Shown here: positions 62,240-64,000 of the stretch, piece after piece
How positions within the stretch are numbered: the first letter of the stretch is position 1
Layout: each line of letters opens with the position of its first letter
Assembly: GCA_036262075.1 (NCBI GenBank)
Contig: DATAJO010000005.1
Span: 1 to 64,000, forward strand
Reading direction: 5' to 3'
DNA length: 64,000 bases
Source of the DNA: JACDBZ01 sp036262075
Lineage (GTDB): Bacteria > Chloroflexota > Limnocylindria > QHBO01
The notes under the pieces: generated by a model
The model's database searches: none
What the model saw: only the letters and a program-made list of their open reading frames with translations
Told to the model about the DNA's origin: nothing
Program-made: the position numbers and the translations under genes

Positions 62240-64000
62240 ATGAGCCCCACGCGCCCCCTGCCCGAGCCGCTGCGCGCCGTGCTGCGCCGGCTGCCGACGA
62301 AGCCGGGCGTGTACCTCATGAAGAACGCCGAGGGACGGGTCCTGTACGTCGGCAAGGCGGACTCGCTCCGAAACCGGGTGCGCTCCTACTTCGCGGCCCG
62401 GGGCCCCGAGGACGCGCGCATCGCGCGCATGGTGGCCGAGGTCGCCGACGTCGAGTACATCGTCACCGACACGGTGTCGGAGGCCTATCTCCTCGAGTCG
62501 AACCTCATCAAGGAGCACCGGCCGCGCTTCAACATCCGGCTGCGCGACGACAAGAGCTACCCGTTCGTGAAGATCACCCTCGGCGAGGACTTCCCGCGCA
62601 TCGTGCGCACCCGGAAGCTGGCCAGGGACGGGAGCCGCTATTTCGGCCCGTACGCATCGGCCTCGAGCGTCGACGAGACGCTGAAGCTGCTGCGCAAGAT
62701 CTTCCCGTTCCGGACCTGCAACCTCGACATCCCCGAGGGCAAGCGCGTGCTCGAGCGGCCGTGCCTGCTCTACTACATCAACCGCTGCCAGGGCCCGTGC
62801 ATCCAGGCCATCGGCAAGGCCGAGTACCGGGCCACGATCGACCAGATCGTCGACTTCCTGGAGGGCAAGCAGGAGCCGATCGCGGCGCAGCTGCGCCGCG
62901 AGATGGAGGAGCACAGCGCGGCGCTCCGCTTCGAGCAGGCGGCGGCGACCCGCGACAAGCTGCGCGCCGTCGAGCGGACGATGGAGCAGCAGAAGATGGC
63001 CGCCTTCAGCCGGGCCGAGCACGACGTCATCGGCTTCGCCCGCACCGAGGACGAGGCCTGCGTCCAGGTCCTCCAGGTACGCAACGGCAAGCTCATCGGC
63101 CGCGAGCACTTCATCGTCGAGGGCGCCCGGGACGTTTCCGACCCGGAGGTGCTCGGCTCCTTCCTCCAGCAGTACTACGCCAGCACCGATGCGCTGCCGC
63201 GCGCCCTGCTCGTGCCGGTCATGCCGGCCAATGCCGACGACCTCGCCGCGTACCTCGCCGAGCGGCGCGGCGTGCGCGTCACGATCAGCGTCCCGGAGCG
63301 CGGGGAGAAGCGGCGCCTCGTCGAGCTCGCCACCAGGAACGCCGAGGAGGCGCTCGAGCGCGAGCGCGCGGAATGGCTGGCCGATGCCGCCAAGCGCGAG
63401 GAGGCGCTCGGTGGCCTGGCCAGGGCGCTCGGGCTGCGCCGGCCGCCGGAGCGGATCGAGTGCTACGACATGTCGAATATCCAGGGCACCTCGGCGGTCG
63501 GCTCGATGGTCGTGTTCATCGACGGCAAGCCGGACCCGCGCGAGTACCGGCGCTTCCGCATCCGCTCCGGCGAGACGCCGGACGACTTCCGGATGATGGC
63601 CGAGGTCCTCAGGCGCCGATTCAGCCGCGTGGCGAAGCTGCGCGCCGAAACGGGCGCGCTGTCGCTCGCGGCGGTGGGCGCCGACGAGGCGCCGGAGGGG
63701 GACGGCGATCCGGGTGAGCCCGAGGACATCGCCCCCGACGCCGGCCCGATCGAGAAGGACGGGGACGAGGCCCCATCGTCGCGCGAGTCGGGCTGGGCCG
63801 TGCCGGACCTCGTCATCGTCGACGGCGGGAAGGGCCAGCTGTCGGCGGCCGTCGGCGTGATGGAGGAGCTCGGCATCACCGACGTGCCGCTCGCCGGCCT
63901 CGCGAAGCGCTTCGAGGAGCTGTACGTCCCCGGCCGCCCGGACCCGATCGTCCTGCCGCGCCGGTCGCAGGCGCTCTATCTCGTCCAGCGCATCCGCGAC
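62240..64000 (+). CDS. uvrC: excinuclease ABC subunit C (3' end outside window)
   Basis: The first 587 codons are visible. The N-terminal GIY-YIG nuclease reads KPGVYLMKNAEGRVLYVGKA (about 21-40), followed by SEAYLLESNLIKEHRPRFNIRLRDDKSYPF (near 82-111) and the CxxC-type region CNLDI...CLLYYINRCQGPC. A UVR domain covers about 205-250 and an RNase-H-like nuclease begins near 405 (IECYDMSNIQGTSAVGSMVVF). An acidic Gly/Asp/Glu/Pro-rich insert at about 470-519 sits before PDLVIVDGGKGQL, where most UvrC proteins have only a few residues. The helix-hairpin-helix end is cut off. It makes the two incisions in nucleotide-excision repair. Confidence 0.96.
   Translation, partial: MSPTRPLPEPLRAVLRRLPTKPGVYLMKNAEGRVLYVGKADSLRNRVRSYFAARGPEDARIARMVAEVADVEYIVTDTVSEAYLLESNLIKEHRPRFNIRLRDDKSYPFVKITLGEDFPRIVRTRKLARDGSRYFGPYASASSVDETLKLLRKIFPFRTCNLDIPEGKRVLERPCLLYYINRCQGPCIQAIGKAEYRATIDQIVDFLEGKQEPIAAQLRREMEEHSAALRFEQAAATRDKLRAVERTMEQQKMAAFSRAEHDVIGFARTEDEACVQVLQVRNGKLIGREHFIVEGARDVSDPEVLGSFLQQYYASTDALPRALLVPVMPANADDLAAYLAERRGVRVTISVPERGEKRRLVELATRNAEEALERERAEWLADAAKREEALGGLARALGLRRPPERIECYDMSNIQGTSAVGSMVVFIDGKPDPREYRRFRIRSGETPDDFRMMAEVLRRRFSRVAKLRAETGALSLAAVGADEAPEGDGDPGEPEDIAPDAGPIEKDGDEAPSSRESGWAVPDLVIVDGGKGQLSAAVGVMEELGITDVPLAGLAKRFEELYVPGRPDPIVLPRRSQALYLVQRIRD

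Overview
This window is one continuous piece of a high-GC bacterial chromosome, roughly 70% GC in most genes. It carries 62 putative protein genes (one transposase tail and one uvrC cut by the window edges) and one tRNA. No rRNA, CRISPR array or intact insertion sequence was seen. The gene content suggests a Gram-positive-type (monoderm) lineage: a deazaflavin (F420)-type reductase, a large MalT-type LuxR regulator, DUF4386 membrane proteins, CpaB/TadE/TadG pilus genes, an LCP protein and an SOS box of the Gram-positive CGAAC-N4-GTTCG type. My best guess is Chloroflexota of the Limnocylindria/Ellin6529 kind, with Actinomycetota as the alternative. This is inference from family content only; no marker gene was placed phylogenetically.

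Layout. 0-12 kb: the end of an IS481-like transposase, an NAD(P)-binding protein, a cold-shock protein, and a four-gene membrane/F420-reductase operon under a MalT-like regulator with a 16-bp palindrome in front. An AlkD-like repair protein, two VOC proteins, a LuxR regulator, two lipoproteins and an ECF sigma factor follow. 12.2-15.2 kb: a lower-GC three-gene cassette (DNA methyltransferase, DUF262 NTPase, HEPN protein) that looks like a transferred defence island. 15.2-22.6 kb: dnaE, a MASE1-GAF-GGDEF cyclase, a membrane J-domain protein and a winged-helix protein. 22.6-25.3 kb: a polar amino-acid ABC transporter whose binding protein is circularly permuted. 25.5-32 kb: a Rieske oxygenase, an HTH/PD-(D/E)XK nuclease, a nitrilase-family enzyme, small ORFs, tRNA-Leu(CAA), a sigma/anti-sigma pair and a second J-domain protein.

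32-44.6 kb: polA, mutM-coaE, the cpaB-tadE-tadG pilus block, and a uvrB operon containing a uracil-DNA glycosylase. 45-48 kb: an ABC-2 exporter. 47.8-54 kb: a LacI-controlled sugar uptake and beta-glucosidase operon arranged like cebR-cebEFG-bglC. 54.5-64 kb: uvrA behind an SOS box, a second ECF sigma operon, a UvrD-like helicase, an LCP protein, a Nudix hydrolase and uvrC.

Three window-wide patterns stand out. First, a family of about 16 short repeats lies in three intergenic clusters (26.6, 35.2 and 44.8 kb). Adjacent units are exactly 50 bp apart, with forward copies on the left and inverted copies on the right. Second, many genes have a TANNNT box only 5-9 nt before the start codon and no clear Shine-Dalgarno sequence, which suggests widespread leaderless transcription. 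Third, both ABC import operons carry a strong GC hairpin between the binding-protein gene and the first permease gene.
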